From contig NZ_OBEI01000003.1 of the NCBI RefSeq assembly GCF_900215515.1, positions 62,001-126,000 of the forward strand: a stretch of DNA of 64,000 nucleotides, read 5' to 3'. The position numbers and the translations under genes are program-made. The stretch comes from Persephonella hydrogeniphila (lineage in GTDB: Bacteria > Aquificota > Aquificia > Aquificales > Hydrogenothermaceae). The notes beneath the pieces were generated by a model. That model saw only the letters and a program-made list of their open reading frames with translations. It had not been told where the DNA came from and made no database searches. The first letter of the stretch is position 1. The number at the start of each line of letters is the position of its first letter. Below are positions 30,660-38,405 of this stretch, in pieces.

Positions 30660-30687
30660 ATTATATTCAAATTTCTATGCTATTCAA
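30660..30687 (-). promoter_or_regulatory. thiG-kdsB promoter
   Basis: On the minus strand TTGAAT (30687-30682), 16-base spacer, TATAAT (30665-30660), about 45 bases before the thiG start. It lies just beyond the 3' end of the MBL gene on the same strand. Confidence 0.55.
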
Positions 30688-30691
30688 CATA

Positions 30692-32098
30692 TTAGACTAT
30701 GTAGATAGGTTCTCCCTTTTCTACTATATGAGCTTTTACCTTCAGTGTATTTTCTATCTTATCTTTGAATATTTCCATCACATCAGGCTCTCCGTGTACT
30801 ATGTATACATTCTCCTTATTTTCAAAACTACCAATCCAATCAAGTAATACAGGCTGATCAGCATGGGAAGAAAACCCATTAATGGTGTATATCTTTGCCT
30901 TAACTGCAATTTCTTCTCCGTAAATTTTAACAGTTTTAGCACCGTCTATAATCTGTCTGCCAAGTGTACCTTTTGCCTGATAACCTACAAAAATTACCGA
31001 AGATTCAGGTCTCCACAGGTTGTGCTTCAGATGGTGTTTTATTCTTCCTCCTGTACACATTCCACTTCCTGCAAGGATAATAGCACCTGAATCTATGGCA
31101 TTAATAGTTTTAGATTCTTCTACAGTGGTAGTGAAATGCACATAAGGGAATATAAATGGATTTTTTCCCTTCTCCACCATCTTTCTTGTTGCTTCATTAA
31201 AATACTCTGGAAACTGTAAAAATATTTTTGTAGCAGATATAGCCAGTGGACTATCTAAAAAAACTTTGCATTTAGGAAGTTCACCTCTGTCGTACATATG
31301 CCGTAAAACATACAGAATTTCCTGAGCTCTTTCCAGTGCAAAAGTAGGAATAACAATATTTCCTCCATTTTTAAAACTTTCCTCAATAGCCTGTCTAAAC
31401 TCTACAAGTGTTTCTTTAAGAGATTTATGCTTTCTATTTCCATAGGTAGATTCAGTGAATATGATCTGCCCGTCTTTTGAAAACTCTAAAGGTTTTATAA
31501 TAAGTTTTTCCTTCATACCGAGATCGCCAGAAAATATGACCTTTTTCCAGCTTCCATTGATCTTTATATCAAACTCAACCCATGCAGCACCAAGGATATG
31601 ACCTGCATTTTTGAAGGTTAATCTCAAGTTATCTGTAATTTCAAATGTCTGATGATAATCAAGGATTATTTTGAAATGCTCCATTGCGTCGTAAACATCA
31701 TCCTCATCGTACAGAGGAGGTCTTACATCCTCAGGATGTCCTCTCCTAAGAGCTTTTCTATAAAGAACCCTGTACTCTTCTTCCATTACTTTTGCTGCAT
31801 CTAACAGCATTATTCTTGTTATATTACGGGTTGGATGCGTTGATATTATTTTTCCTCTAAAACCCTTTTTCACAAGAAGAGGAATTCTCCCTATATGATC
31901 GATATGTGCATGTGTCACAACAAGATAATCTATCTGCCGTGGGTCAAAACCAAAATCTTCATAATTTTTTTTCTCGTCATGCCCCTGAAACATACCACAA
32001 TCCACGAGAATTTTTATCTTACCTACCTCCAAAAGATGGCAGGAACCTGTTACTGTCTTTGCAGCACCAAAGGATCTAACAACAACTTTATCAATCAT
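30692..32098 (-). CDS. Metallo-beta-lactamase/beta-CASP RNA nuclease
   Basis: 468 residues. The zinc site HAHIDHIGRIP (HxHxDH) and GHILGAAWVEF are followed by a beta-CASP domain and the C-terminal SSHADQPVLLDWI (RNA specificity domain). This is the COG1236 type, related to eukaryotic CPSF73 and to RNase J, expected to act on RNA in the cytoplasm as endo- or 5' exonuclease. It lies 10 bases behind the SafE-like gene on the same strand. True RNase J is longer and has a different C-terminus, so I prefer the CPSF-like assignment. Confidence 0.9.
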   Translation of the reverse strand: MIDKVVVRSFGAAKTVTGSCHLLEVGKIKILVDCGMFQGHDEKKNYEDFGFDPRQIDYLVVTHAHIDHIGRIPLLVKKGFRGKIISTHPTRNITRIMLLDAAKVMEEEYRVLYRKALRRGHPEDVRPPLYDEDDVYDAMEHFKIILDYHQTFEITDNLRLTFKNAGHILGAAWVEFDIKINGSWKKVIFSGDLGMKEKLIIKPLEFSKDGQIIFTESTYGNRKHKSLKETLVEFRQAIEESFKNGGNIVIPTFALERAQEILYVLRHMYDRGELPKCKVFLDSPLAISATKIFLQFPEYFNEATRKMVEKGKNPFIFPYVHFTTTVEESKTINAIDSGAIILAGSGMCTGGRIKHHLKHNLWRPESSVIFVGYQAKGTLGRQIIDGAKTVKIYGEEIAVKAKIYTINGFSSHADQPVLLDWIGSFENKENVYIVHGEPDVMEIFKDKIENTLKVKAHIVEKGEPIYIV

Positions 32099-32108
32099 AA
32101 TATCCTCC

Positions 32109-32741
32109 TTAATGGTGATGACCTATTCCAAAAGCTCTCAGTATTATCCATACACCCAGCAAAATAACAATCACTCCAGAAAAGGAAGCAAGCCTTTTCC
32201 TAAGCCTTGGAGAAATTATCTGGAATATCTTGCTGGCAAAAAGCATAGCAGGTACTGTACCTATACCAAAAGCAAACATCACAAGCATTCCTCTGATAGG
32301 AGACCCCTCAAAGATAGCCTGCATTAAAAAAGCATAGACGAGAGGACAGGGAAGGAAACCGTTAAACATTCCAAGGAAAAAGGGGTTCCTTCTGAATTTT
32401 GATAAAATTTCAGCAACAGTAGTAAATATCAGATCAAGACCGGGAACACCTTTCTCTTTGATATTTCCTGTTATCTGAAGCCCAAAGATTATCATCATGC
32501 TCCCGAGGAACACTGTGAGAAATTTCTGGAAGAACTGAAACTCAACCTTATGAAAAAACATACCGGCATATCCTGCAACAAATCCGAGGAAAGAGTAAGA
32601 GAAAATTCTTCCTGCAGAGTACAGAAGATTTCCTGCAAGCCAGTTTCGATACTGTATTAGAGGAGGGATAAAACCGCACATTCCTACACAGTGGTAGGAA
32701 CCAAGAAATCCTGCAAGGGTTATCATCAAGTATTTAAGCAA
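32109..32741 (-). CDS. TauE/SafE-family (urease-accessory-like) membrane protein
   Basis: About 210 residues with six membrane segments. The start is called at TTG 32741 because CCGGAGG lies 6 bases upstream; a TTG at 32765 would put that site inside the gene. The N-terminal GSYHCVGMCGF and GRIFSYSFLGFVAGYAG are hallmarks of the SafE-like group often found with cbb3 oxidase or copper genes, and FLPCPLVYAF repeats the Cys-Pro theme. The C-terminus is His-rich (GIGHHH). Metal (copper) handling or thiol transport is possible; the sulfite exporter name is only inherited. Confidence 0.8.
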   Translation of the reverse strand: MLKYLMITLAGFLGSYHCVGMCGFIPPLIQYRNWLAGNLLYSAGRIFSYSFLGFVAGYAGMFFHKVEFQFFQKFLTVFLGSMMIIFGLQITGNIKEKGVPGLDLIFTTVAEILSKFRRNPFFLGMFNGFLPCPLVYAFLMQAIFEGSPIRGMLVMFAFGIGTVPAMLFASKIFQIISPRLRKRLASFSGVIVILLGVWIILRAFGIGHHH

Positions 32742-32822
32742 CCATGACCTCCGGAGATTACTCAATTATAATCATATTACCAGTTAGAATGTATTACAAT
32801 AGTAGTAAAAAAGGAGATAGTC

Positions 32823-33758
32823 TTGAGAGTAGTATTTTGGGGAACTCCTGATTTTGCGGCAAAAAGCCTTGAAAAGCTAATAGAATCAAAACATCAGGTT
32901 ATTGCGGTTGTTACCCAGCCAGACAAACCTAAGGGAAGGGGAAAAAAACTTACCCCTCCTCCTGTAAAGGTTTTGGCTGAGAAACACGGCATACCTGTAT
33001 TACAACCAGAAAAAGTAAAAAACAACTCAGAACTGTACGAAACACTAAAAAAATTAAACCCAGACATATTTGTTGTTGTAGCTTACGGAAAAATTTTACC
33101 TGAAAAGATAATAAACCTACCAAAATACAGAACAATAAATGTCCATGCATCCCTATTGCCTGAGTACAGAGGAGCTGCCCCTATTCACAGAGCGATAATG
33201 GAAGGGAAAGATAAAACAGGTGTATGCATAATGGAAATAACAAAAGAGTTAGATGCCGGTGATATCTACAAATGTGTAGAAATCCCTATAACAGAAAAAG
33301 ACGATATAGTTTCTCTACATGATAAATTAGCAAAAGCAGGGGCAGAACTATTATTAGAGGTATTAGATGAGATAGAAAAAGGTAAAATAATCAAAAAACC
33401 ACAGGAACATACAAAAGCAACATACGCAAAACCTATAACAAAAGAAGAAGGAAAAATAAACTGGAACAAATCTGCAAGAGAGATATTTAACCAGATAAGA
33501 GCATTAAAAGTCTGGCCGAAAGCTTTCACAAACTTTAGAGATAAAGAGATCAAAATTCTTGATTCAGAAGTAATAGACGAAAATTCCAAAGGAAATGCAG
33601 GGAAGATTGTAGATATCATAAAGGGAAAAGGATTTGTAGTACAGACAGGTAAAGGTAAAATTCTGATAAAAAAAGTCCAGTTCCCAAACTCAAAACCCAT
33701 ATCTGCAGATGAAGCAGTAAGGGGATACCACATAGAAGTAGGGGAGAGGTTCGAATAG
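32823..33758 (+). CDS. fmt: Methionyl-tRNA formyltransferase
   Basis: 311 residues from a TTG start with AAGGAG 8 bases upstream. It formylates initiator Met-tRNA with 10-formyl-THF. The N-terminal [15 protein letters not shown] and the catalytic [16 protein letters not shown] (Asn-His and SLLP) are diagnostic; the C-terminal tRNA-binding domain follows at about residue 205. It is not beside def or rsmB, unlike in many genomes. Divergent from the SafE-like gene. Confidence 0.95.
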   Translation: MRVVFWGTPDFAAKSLEKLIESKHQVIAVVTQPDKPKGRGKKLTPPPVKVLAEKHGIPVLQPEKVKNNSELYETLKKLNPDIFVVVAYGKILPEKIINLPKYRTINVHASLLPEYRGAAPIHRAIMEGKDKTGVCIMEITKELDAGDIYKCVEIPITEKDDIVSLHDKLAKAGAELLLEVLDEIEKGKIIKKPQEHTKATYAKPITKEEGKINWNKSAREIFNQIRALKVWPKAFTNFRDKEIKILDSEVIDENSKGNAGKIVDIIKGKGFVVQTGKGKILIKKVQFPNSKPISADEAVRGYHIEVGERFE

Positions 33759-33792
33759 ATAACCTTTTGATTAAAATCAATGTAAAATTTAT

Positions 33793-33810
33793 TTAGAATA
33801 ATTATTCTAA
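33793..33810. promoter_or_regulatory. Perfect 18-bp palindrome upstream of rlmB
   Basis: TTAGAATAATTATTCTAA is a perfect inverted repeat ending 20 bases before the rlmB ATG and just upstream of a TATAAG (33816-33821) that could be a -10. It recalls PerR/Fur-type half-sites but has a 4-base rather than 1-base centre. An operator for a dimeric regulator is plausible; no T-run follows, so it is not a terminator. Confidence 0.4.
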
Positions 33811-33830
33811 TACTGTATAAGGATTTATAA

Positions 33831-34565
33831 ATGAATGACAAAAATTTTGTTATATGGGGCAGAAATCCCATTGTTGAAGCTTTAAAATCTGGGAGAACAT
33901 TAGAAAAAATACTTATTGCCCATGACTCACATCCTTCAAAAGAGCTTATTAAACTGGCAGAGAAAAACAGGGTCAAAATTCAAAGAGTTCCAAGAAAAAA
34001 AGTTGAAGAAATCGCAGGTACCAAAAAAACCCAGGGTGTTGTCGCTATCATCAGCCCAGTCAGGTACTGGAATGAGAATGAGCTTATCGATGAAATTATT
34101 AGCAGGGAAGGGGTTTTACTGGTAATGGATCATATTACAGACCCCCAGAATGTAGGAAATATGATAAGAACTGCAGAGGTTTTAGGGGTTGATGGTATTT
34201 TAATTCCAAGAGAAAGAAGCTCTCCTATCAACGAGGTAGTAGTTAAAGCCTCAACCGGCGCAGTTTTTCATATTCCTATAGCAAAAGTAGGAAGTCTCAG
34301 ACAGATTTTAGATAAGTTCAAGAAAAAAGGAGGCTGGGTAGTTTCTGTAGAAAAAGGAGGGAAGCCTATCCATAAAATCAGTTTTCCATTTCCACTTGCT
34401 GTAGTTTTGGGATCGGAAGGAAAAGGAGTATCAAAAACCCTTTTGGAAACTTCAGACCTTGTAGCAACAATACCCATGAAAGGCAAAATAACCTCTCTCA
34501 ATGTATCCTCTGCTACAGCTATAGCTTTATGGGAAGTTGCAAAACAAAAATGGGTGGAAAATTGA
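33831..34565 (+). CDS. rlmB: 23S rRNA (guanosine-2'-O-)-methyltransferase RlmB
   Basis: 244 residues, SpoU/TrmH family SPOUT methyltransferase. An N-terminal substrate-binding domain (FVIWGRNPIVEALKSGR) precedes the catalytic domain: DHITDPQNVGNMIRTAEVLG (motif 1), VLGSEGKGVSK (motif 2) and NVSSATAIALWE (motif 3), forming the SAM-binding knot. RlmB methylates G2251 in the P loop of 23S rRNA. It is a single gene between fmt and petA, preceded by an unusual palindrome. Confidence 0.9.
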   Translation: MNDKNFVIWGRNPIVEALKSGRTLEKILIAHDSHPSKELIKLAEKNRVKIQRVPRKKVEEIAGTKKTQGVVAIISPVRYWNENELIDEIISREGVLLVMDHITDPQNVGNMIRTAEVLGVDGILIPRERSSPINEVVVKASTGAVFHIPIAKVGSLRQILDKFKKKGGWVVSVEKGGKPIHKISFPFPLAVVLGSEGKGVSKTLLETSDLVATIPMKGKITSLNVSSATAIALWEVAKQKWVEN

Positions 34566-34597
34566 TGATAAATCTCATAAAGTTTTTGATTTTGTGT

Positions 34598-34626
34598 TTG
34601 ATCTATTGCAAAATAGATAAGATAAG
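34598..34626 (+). promoter_or_regulatory. petABC promoter with embedded inverted repeat
   Basis: TTGATC (34598-34603) and GATAAG (34621-34626), 17 bases apart, form a modest sigma70 promoter. An 18-base inverted repeat ATCTATT-GCAA-AATAGAT (34601-34618) begins in the -35 box and fills most of the spacer, where a bound repressor would block polymerase. The petA start is 46 bases downstream, with GAAAGGAGG. Confidence 0.45.
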
Positions 34627-34671
34627 TAAGAATTCACTAACGTAAATATACAGAGAGAAAGGAGGTTCAAA

Positions 34672-35166
34672 ATGGCAGAAGAAAAAGTTAGCAGGCGGGA
34701 TTTCCTCCTTTACGCTATGGGAGGATGGGCTGCTGTTGGTTTAGGCGGAGTTTTGTACGCCATGTATAAAACATGGGAACCGCTTCCTGAAGTAAAGGCT
34801 GCCGGAACTGTGAGATTTGATCTGTCAAAGGTAAATCCGGGAGAACTGAAGGTTGTTCAATGGAGGGGTAAGCCTGTTTTCGTTCTAAGAAGAACACCAG
34901 ACATGGACAAATGCGAAAACAGATCTATCAAAGACGAATACACCGTAGTAATCGGTATCTGTACGCATCTTGGTTGTATTCCTAACTGGGAACCAGACAA
35001 GAAAATTTTCAAATGTCCTTGCCACGGTGGAGAGTTTAACGCATGTGGTGTCAACATTTTCGGTCCTCCTCCAAGACCTTTAGACATACCGCCATTTAAA
35101 ATTGAAGGGACTACAATAGTATTGGGAGAAACAGGTCCCGAATACGAAAAAATGATGAAAGGTTAG
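34672..35166 (+). CDS. petA: Rieske iron-sulfur subunit of the bc1 complex
   Basis: 164 residues. An N-terminal Tat-type region (SRRDFLLYAMGGWAAVG) doubles as membrane anchor. The Rieske [2Fe-2S] motifs are CTHLGC and CPCHGG, followed by GPPPRPLDIPP. It takes electrons from quinol and passes them to the cytochrome c subunit on the periplasmic side. It is first in a three-gene operon with cytochrome b and di-heme cytochrome c, the normal order. Confidence 0.96.
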   Translation: MAEEKVSRRDFLLYAMGGWAAVGLGGVLYAMYKTWEPLPEVKAAGTVRFDLSKVNPGELKVVQWRGKPVFVLRRTPDMDKCENRSIKDEYTVVIGICTHLGCIPNWEPDKKIFKCPCHGGEFNACGVNIFGPPPRPLDIPPFKIEGTTIVLGETGPEYEKMMKG

Positions 35167-35177
35167 GAGGAATGGAG

Positions 35178-36383
35178 ATGGAGAAAAAAGGTGGATTTAT
35201 GGAATGGCTTGATAAAAGGCTTGCAATAAACGCCTTGTGGCGTGTTTTAATGTCAGAGTACTACCTACCTAAAAATATAAACTGGCTGTGGAGTTCAGGA
35301 GTACTAACAATTCTTGTATTTGTAATACTTGTTGTTTCCGGAATTTTCGTTCTCATGTACTACAAACCTGATGCTAAACTCGCTTTTGATAGCGTAAATA
35401 AAACCATAATGATGGATGTAGCTTACGGTTGGGTTTTCAGACATACTCATGCTGTAGCAGCATCTATAATGTTCCTTGTTTTATTTGTCCATATGGGTAG
35501 AGGGATATATTACGGCTCTTATAAAGCGCCAAGAGAAGTCCTGTGGGTAACAGGATTTATTCTGTTTGTTTTAATGGCAGCTACAGCTTTCACAGGTTAT
35601 CTTCTTCCATGGGGACAGATGTCATACTGGGCTGCACAAACAATTACAACACTTTTCTCAAAAATACCTTTCATTGGACCTGACCTTGTTATATGGATCA
35701 GAGGTAACTACATCGTTGAAGATGCTACACTAACAAGATTTTTTGCACTTCATGTAACACTCCTTCCGGCACTTATTCTTGTATTTACAGCTGTTCATCT
35801 ATATGCTCTTAGAATAGTAGGTTCAAATAATGAAGACGGAATACCAATGACAAAAGAAGAGAAGAAAGAAAAAGGAATTCCTTTCTGGCCTGTATTTATG
35901 TCTAAAGAGTATTTTGTTATGTCTTTATTCTTACTTTTCTTCTTCTATCTTGTATTCTTTAATTACAACTTTGCTATGGATCCAATTAACTTCCAACCTG
36001 CAGATTACTTACAAACACCACCACACATTTACCCAGAATGGTATTTTCTTGCATTTTATGAGGTACTGAGAGGATTCTTCTTTAGTCAGAACTTGGGTCT
36101 TATAGCATTCGTTCTCTCAATGTTTATACCTTTATTCCTACCATGGCTTGACAGATCACCATATCCATATGTAAGTGGTAAACACAGACCTATGTTTAAA
36201 GTACTGTGGTGGATATTTGTTGCTGACTTTATCGCTCTTACAGTTCTGGGTAAACTACCACCTACAGGTTTATTTGCATGGATGGGATTCGTTACATCAA
36301 TCATTTACTTTATATTTTTCTTAGCACTCCCAATAATTTCTGCCATAGAGAAAAAGAAGGCAGTTAGTGGAGGTGGGCAATAA
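35178..36383 (+). CDS. petB: Cytochrome b subunit of the bc1 complex
   Basis: About 401 residues, eight or nine membrane helices. Heme-ligating His pairs are in FRHTHAVAASI and VHMGRG (helix B) and in ALHVTLLPALI and AVHLYALR (helix D), and the quinol-site motif appears as PEWYF (HIYPEWYFLAFYEVLRG). It oxidises quinol and recycles electrons across the inner membrane. The second ATG (35178) lies seven bases after AGGAGG, whereas ATG 35172 is only one base from it, so 35178 is preferred. It overlaps petC by one base. Confidence 0.96.
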   Translation: MEKKGGFMEWLDKRLAINALWRVLMSEYYLPKNINWLWSSGVLTILVFVILVVSGIFVLMYYKPDAKLAFDSVNKTIMMDVAYGWVFRHTHAVAASIMFLVLFVHMGRGIYYGSYKAPREVLWVTGFILFVLMAATAFTGYLLPWGQMSYWAAQTITTLFSKIPFIGPDLVIWIRGNYIVEDATLTRFFALHVTLLPALILVFTAVHLYALRIVGSNNEDGIPMTKEEKKEKGIPFWPVFMSKEYFVMSLFLLFFFYLVFFNYNFAMDPINFQPADYLQTPPHIYPEWYFLAFYEVLRGFFFSQNLGLIAFVLSMFIPLFLPWLDRSPYPYVSGKHRPMFKVLWWIFVADFIALTVLGKLPPTGLFAWMGFVTSIIYFIFFLALPIISAIEKKKAVSGGGQ

Positions 36384-37234
36384 TGAAAGAGTTTAAGATA
36401 TTTTTAGTCATAGCAGTGATAGTTGGAATTACCTACTGGGGGATAGAACCTCTTGCTCATAGTATAATGCACAAGCATATAGAGGAAGCTATTCATAAAT
36501 ATAATCTTCCTGATTATGAATTTTCTGATCTTGGTGGAACTCCTCCATTAGACGGTGATGCAGCAAAAGGTAAAGAAGCATTCAAGATGTTCTGTACATC
36601 ATGTCATGGTCTAAAGGCAGATGGAATCAATCCTCCTATGGATCCAAAAACAGCAGCAGCATCCTTTGGAGTTGTTCCTCCAGATCTTTCAAATGTTGCT
36701 TCTTACACCAGTGAAAAATTCCTGTACCACTTTATAAAAGATCCAGCAAAAGCTTCAGAATTTAAAAAGATAGCTATGCCTCCTATGGGTTTAAACGATG
36801 AACAGATAGCTGATATAATCGCATATCTCAAATCAACAGCAAAAAAAGTAGAAGGTGCTGAACTTCTTAAAGAAGCATGTGGAAGATGTCACGGGGCAAA
36901 ATACCAGAAAATATATGCACAGACACCTCCTGAAAACCTGAAAAAATACCTCGGTAAAGTTCCTCCAGATCTTTCTATTATAATGAAGGCAAAAGGTGAA
37001 CATTACCTCGTTGCATTTATAAACAGACCTCAGGCTCTCCTTCCGGGGACATCTATGCCAAGAGTAGGTCTTAACAAAGAGGCAACAGAGGAATTGATGA
37101 AATACCTCGATGAAATATCAGATCCTCACAAAGAACAAAGGCAGAAAGTTGGAATCATCGTACTCGCATACATGCTGGTTATGGTTGGACTGACTTACGC
37201 ATGGAAGAAAAAAATCTGGAAAAATATTCATTAA
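36383..37234 (+). CDS. petC: Di-heme cytochrome c subunit of the bc1 complex
   Basis: 283 residues. An N-terminal membrane helix (residues about 5-22) is followed by two cytochrome c domains with CTSCHG (Cys71, Cys74, His75) and CGRCHG (Cys166, Cys169, His170); candidate sixth-ligand methionines occur in IAMPPMGLND and TSMPRVGLN. A second membrane helix lies near the C-terminus (IIVLAYMLVMVGLTYAW). A di-heme subunit of this form is known from Campylobacterota and Aquificota complexes rather than the mono-heme c1 of mitochondria. Last gene of the operon, followed by a strong terminator. Confidence 0.94.
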   Translation: MKEFKIFLVIAVIVGITYWGIEPLAHSIMHKHIEEAIHKYNLPDYEFSDLGGTPPLDGDAAKGKEAFKMFCTSCHGLKADGINPPMDPKTAAASFGVVPPDLSNVASYTSEKFLYHFIKDPAKASEFKKIAMPPMGLNDEQIADIIAYLKSTAKKVEGAELLKEACGRCHGAKYQKIYAQTPPENLKKYLGKVPPDLSIIMKAKGEHYLVAFINRPQALLPGTSMPRVGLNKEATEELMKYLDEISDPHKEQRQKVGIIVLAYMLVMVGLTYAWKKKIWKNIH

Positions 37235-37238
37235 TCTA

Positions 37239-37266
37239 AAAGGGGCTTAAAGCCCCTTTCTTTATT
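37239..37266. terminator. petABC intrinsic terminator
   Basis: AAAGGGGC (37239-37246), loop TTAAA, GCCCCTTT (37252-37259), then CTTTATT. It starts 5 bases after the petC stop. The stem is flanked by A-runs and T-runs, so it could end transcripts from either strand. Confidence 0.8.
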
Positions 37267-37462
37267 GAATAATTATCTTTCTTCCTCTTTAGCCATTTTG
37301 TCTGGTTTTACGCAGTGAGCATCAAGCTATTATACTGTGTTCAGAAAATAAGCAGACAACTTCTGTTATTCTGAAAAGCCACAATGAAATCCAAATAAAG
37401 TACAGGATGTAGGAACCAAAAATAGCTACGAGGCAGAGATCAAATTTATTGGTATTGGATTA
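37267..37462. other. Intergenic stretch between petC and secF
   Basis: About 196 bases without a credible gene. On the minus strand there is a TATAAT (37334-37329) with a loosely spaced TTGTCT upstream (37359-37354). It is followed by two tiny frames (MLTA and MAKEEER) and then by the hairpin at 37239-37259. A small transcript is possible. On the plus strand nothing is seen. Confidence 0.4.
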
Positions 37463-38395
37463 TCATGTAGCCTTTGCTGTTTTTTCCCCCGATGTTTTCT
37501 TTCCTCTTATGTATCTTTCCAAATCTACAACAAGAGGAGAAGCTACATATATAGAAGAGTATGTCCCGAAAATGATACCTATAAGTAAAGCAAGAGAAAA
37601 TCCTTTTAGAGACTCTCCTCCAAACAGATAAAGAGCCAGAACAGAAAAAAGTGTAGTTCCAGAAGTTATAATTGTTCTTGAGAGGTTTTCATTTATACTC
37701 TGGTTCACAAGCTGTAAAAGATTTTTCTTTCCTCTGAGCTTTATATTTTCTCTTATTCTATCAAATATAATAATAGTATCGTTTAGTGAGTATCCCAAAA
37801 CAGTTAGTATAGCAGCTATTACGGAAAGATTTACCTCTTCTCCAATAAGAGAAAAAATCCCAAGTGTTATAATCGCATCGTGAAATAACGGGATAACAGC
37901 CCCTATCGCAAAAACAGGCTCAAATCTATAGCCTACATAAAGTAAAATAGCTATCAAAACAGCAACAATAGAGTATACACTTGCCTTCCTTAACTCCTCT
38001 CCTACAACTGCACCTATATAATCTATTTTCCTTATCTCAAACTTATCTCCAAATTTTTCTTTTAGGGCTTTCTTTACTTTCTGGACTATCTCTGAAGATT
38101 TTCCCTTTTTCAGAGAAACTCTTATCTCATACTCTACACCCTCTGTGCCTATAGCTTGGATTAGAGAGTCTTCAAGTTTAACAGTTCTCAAAGCGGCTCT
38201 CAGCTCAGCTATATCTACCTTATCAATAAACCTGATCTGAATAGATGTCCCACCGGTAAAATCAAGTCCCAGATTAAATCCTTTTGTAAATATGATAATT
38301 AAACTTGCTATCACTAATACTGTAGATAGTATATATCCCTGTTTTTTTATTCTTAAAAAATCTATATTAGGTGGAGTTTCAAGAAAATTTCTCAT
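37463..38395 (-). CDS. secF: Protein translocase subunit SecF
   Basis: 310 residues with six membrane helices and one periplasmic domain. Signatures are GLDFTGGTSIQIRF, GAVVGEELRKASVYSI, GYSLNDTIIIFDRIREN and SRTIITSGTTLFSVLALY. SecF works with SecD, using the proton gradient to complete protein export through SecYEG. It follows secD with a 10-base gap. The C-terminus (RGKKTSGEKTAKAT) is basic. Confidence 0.96.
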   Translation of the reverse strand: MRNFLETPPNIDFLRIKKQGYILSTVLVIASLIIIFTKGFNLGLDFTGGTSIQIRFIDKVDIAELRAALRTVKLEDSLIQAIGTEGVEYEIRVSLKKGKSSEIVQKVKKALKEKFGDKFEIRKIDYIGAVVGEELRKASVYSIVAVLIAILLYVGYRFEPVFAIGAVIPLFHDAIITLGIFSLIGEEVNLSVIAAILTVLGYSLNDTIIIFDRIRENIKLRGKKNLLQLVNQSINENLSRTIITSGTTLFSVLALYLFGGESLKGFSLALLIGIIFGTYSSIYVASPLVVDLERYIRGKKTSGEKTAKAT

Positions 38396-38405
38396 CTAAT
38401 TCCCC

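Noticed and set aside
30616-30691. TPP riboswitch before thiG
   Set aside because: The leader is only 76 bases, mostly promoter, and lacks the conserved CTGAGA-type elements.
37285-37335. Tiny minus-strand frames (MLTA, MAKEEER)
   Set aside because: Too short and without supporting ribosome sites; noted only as part of a possible small transcript.
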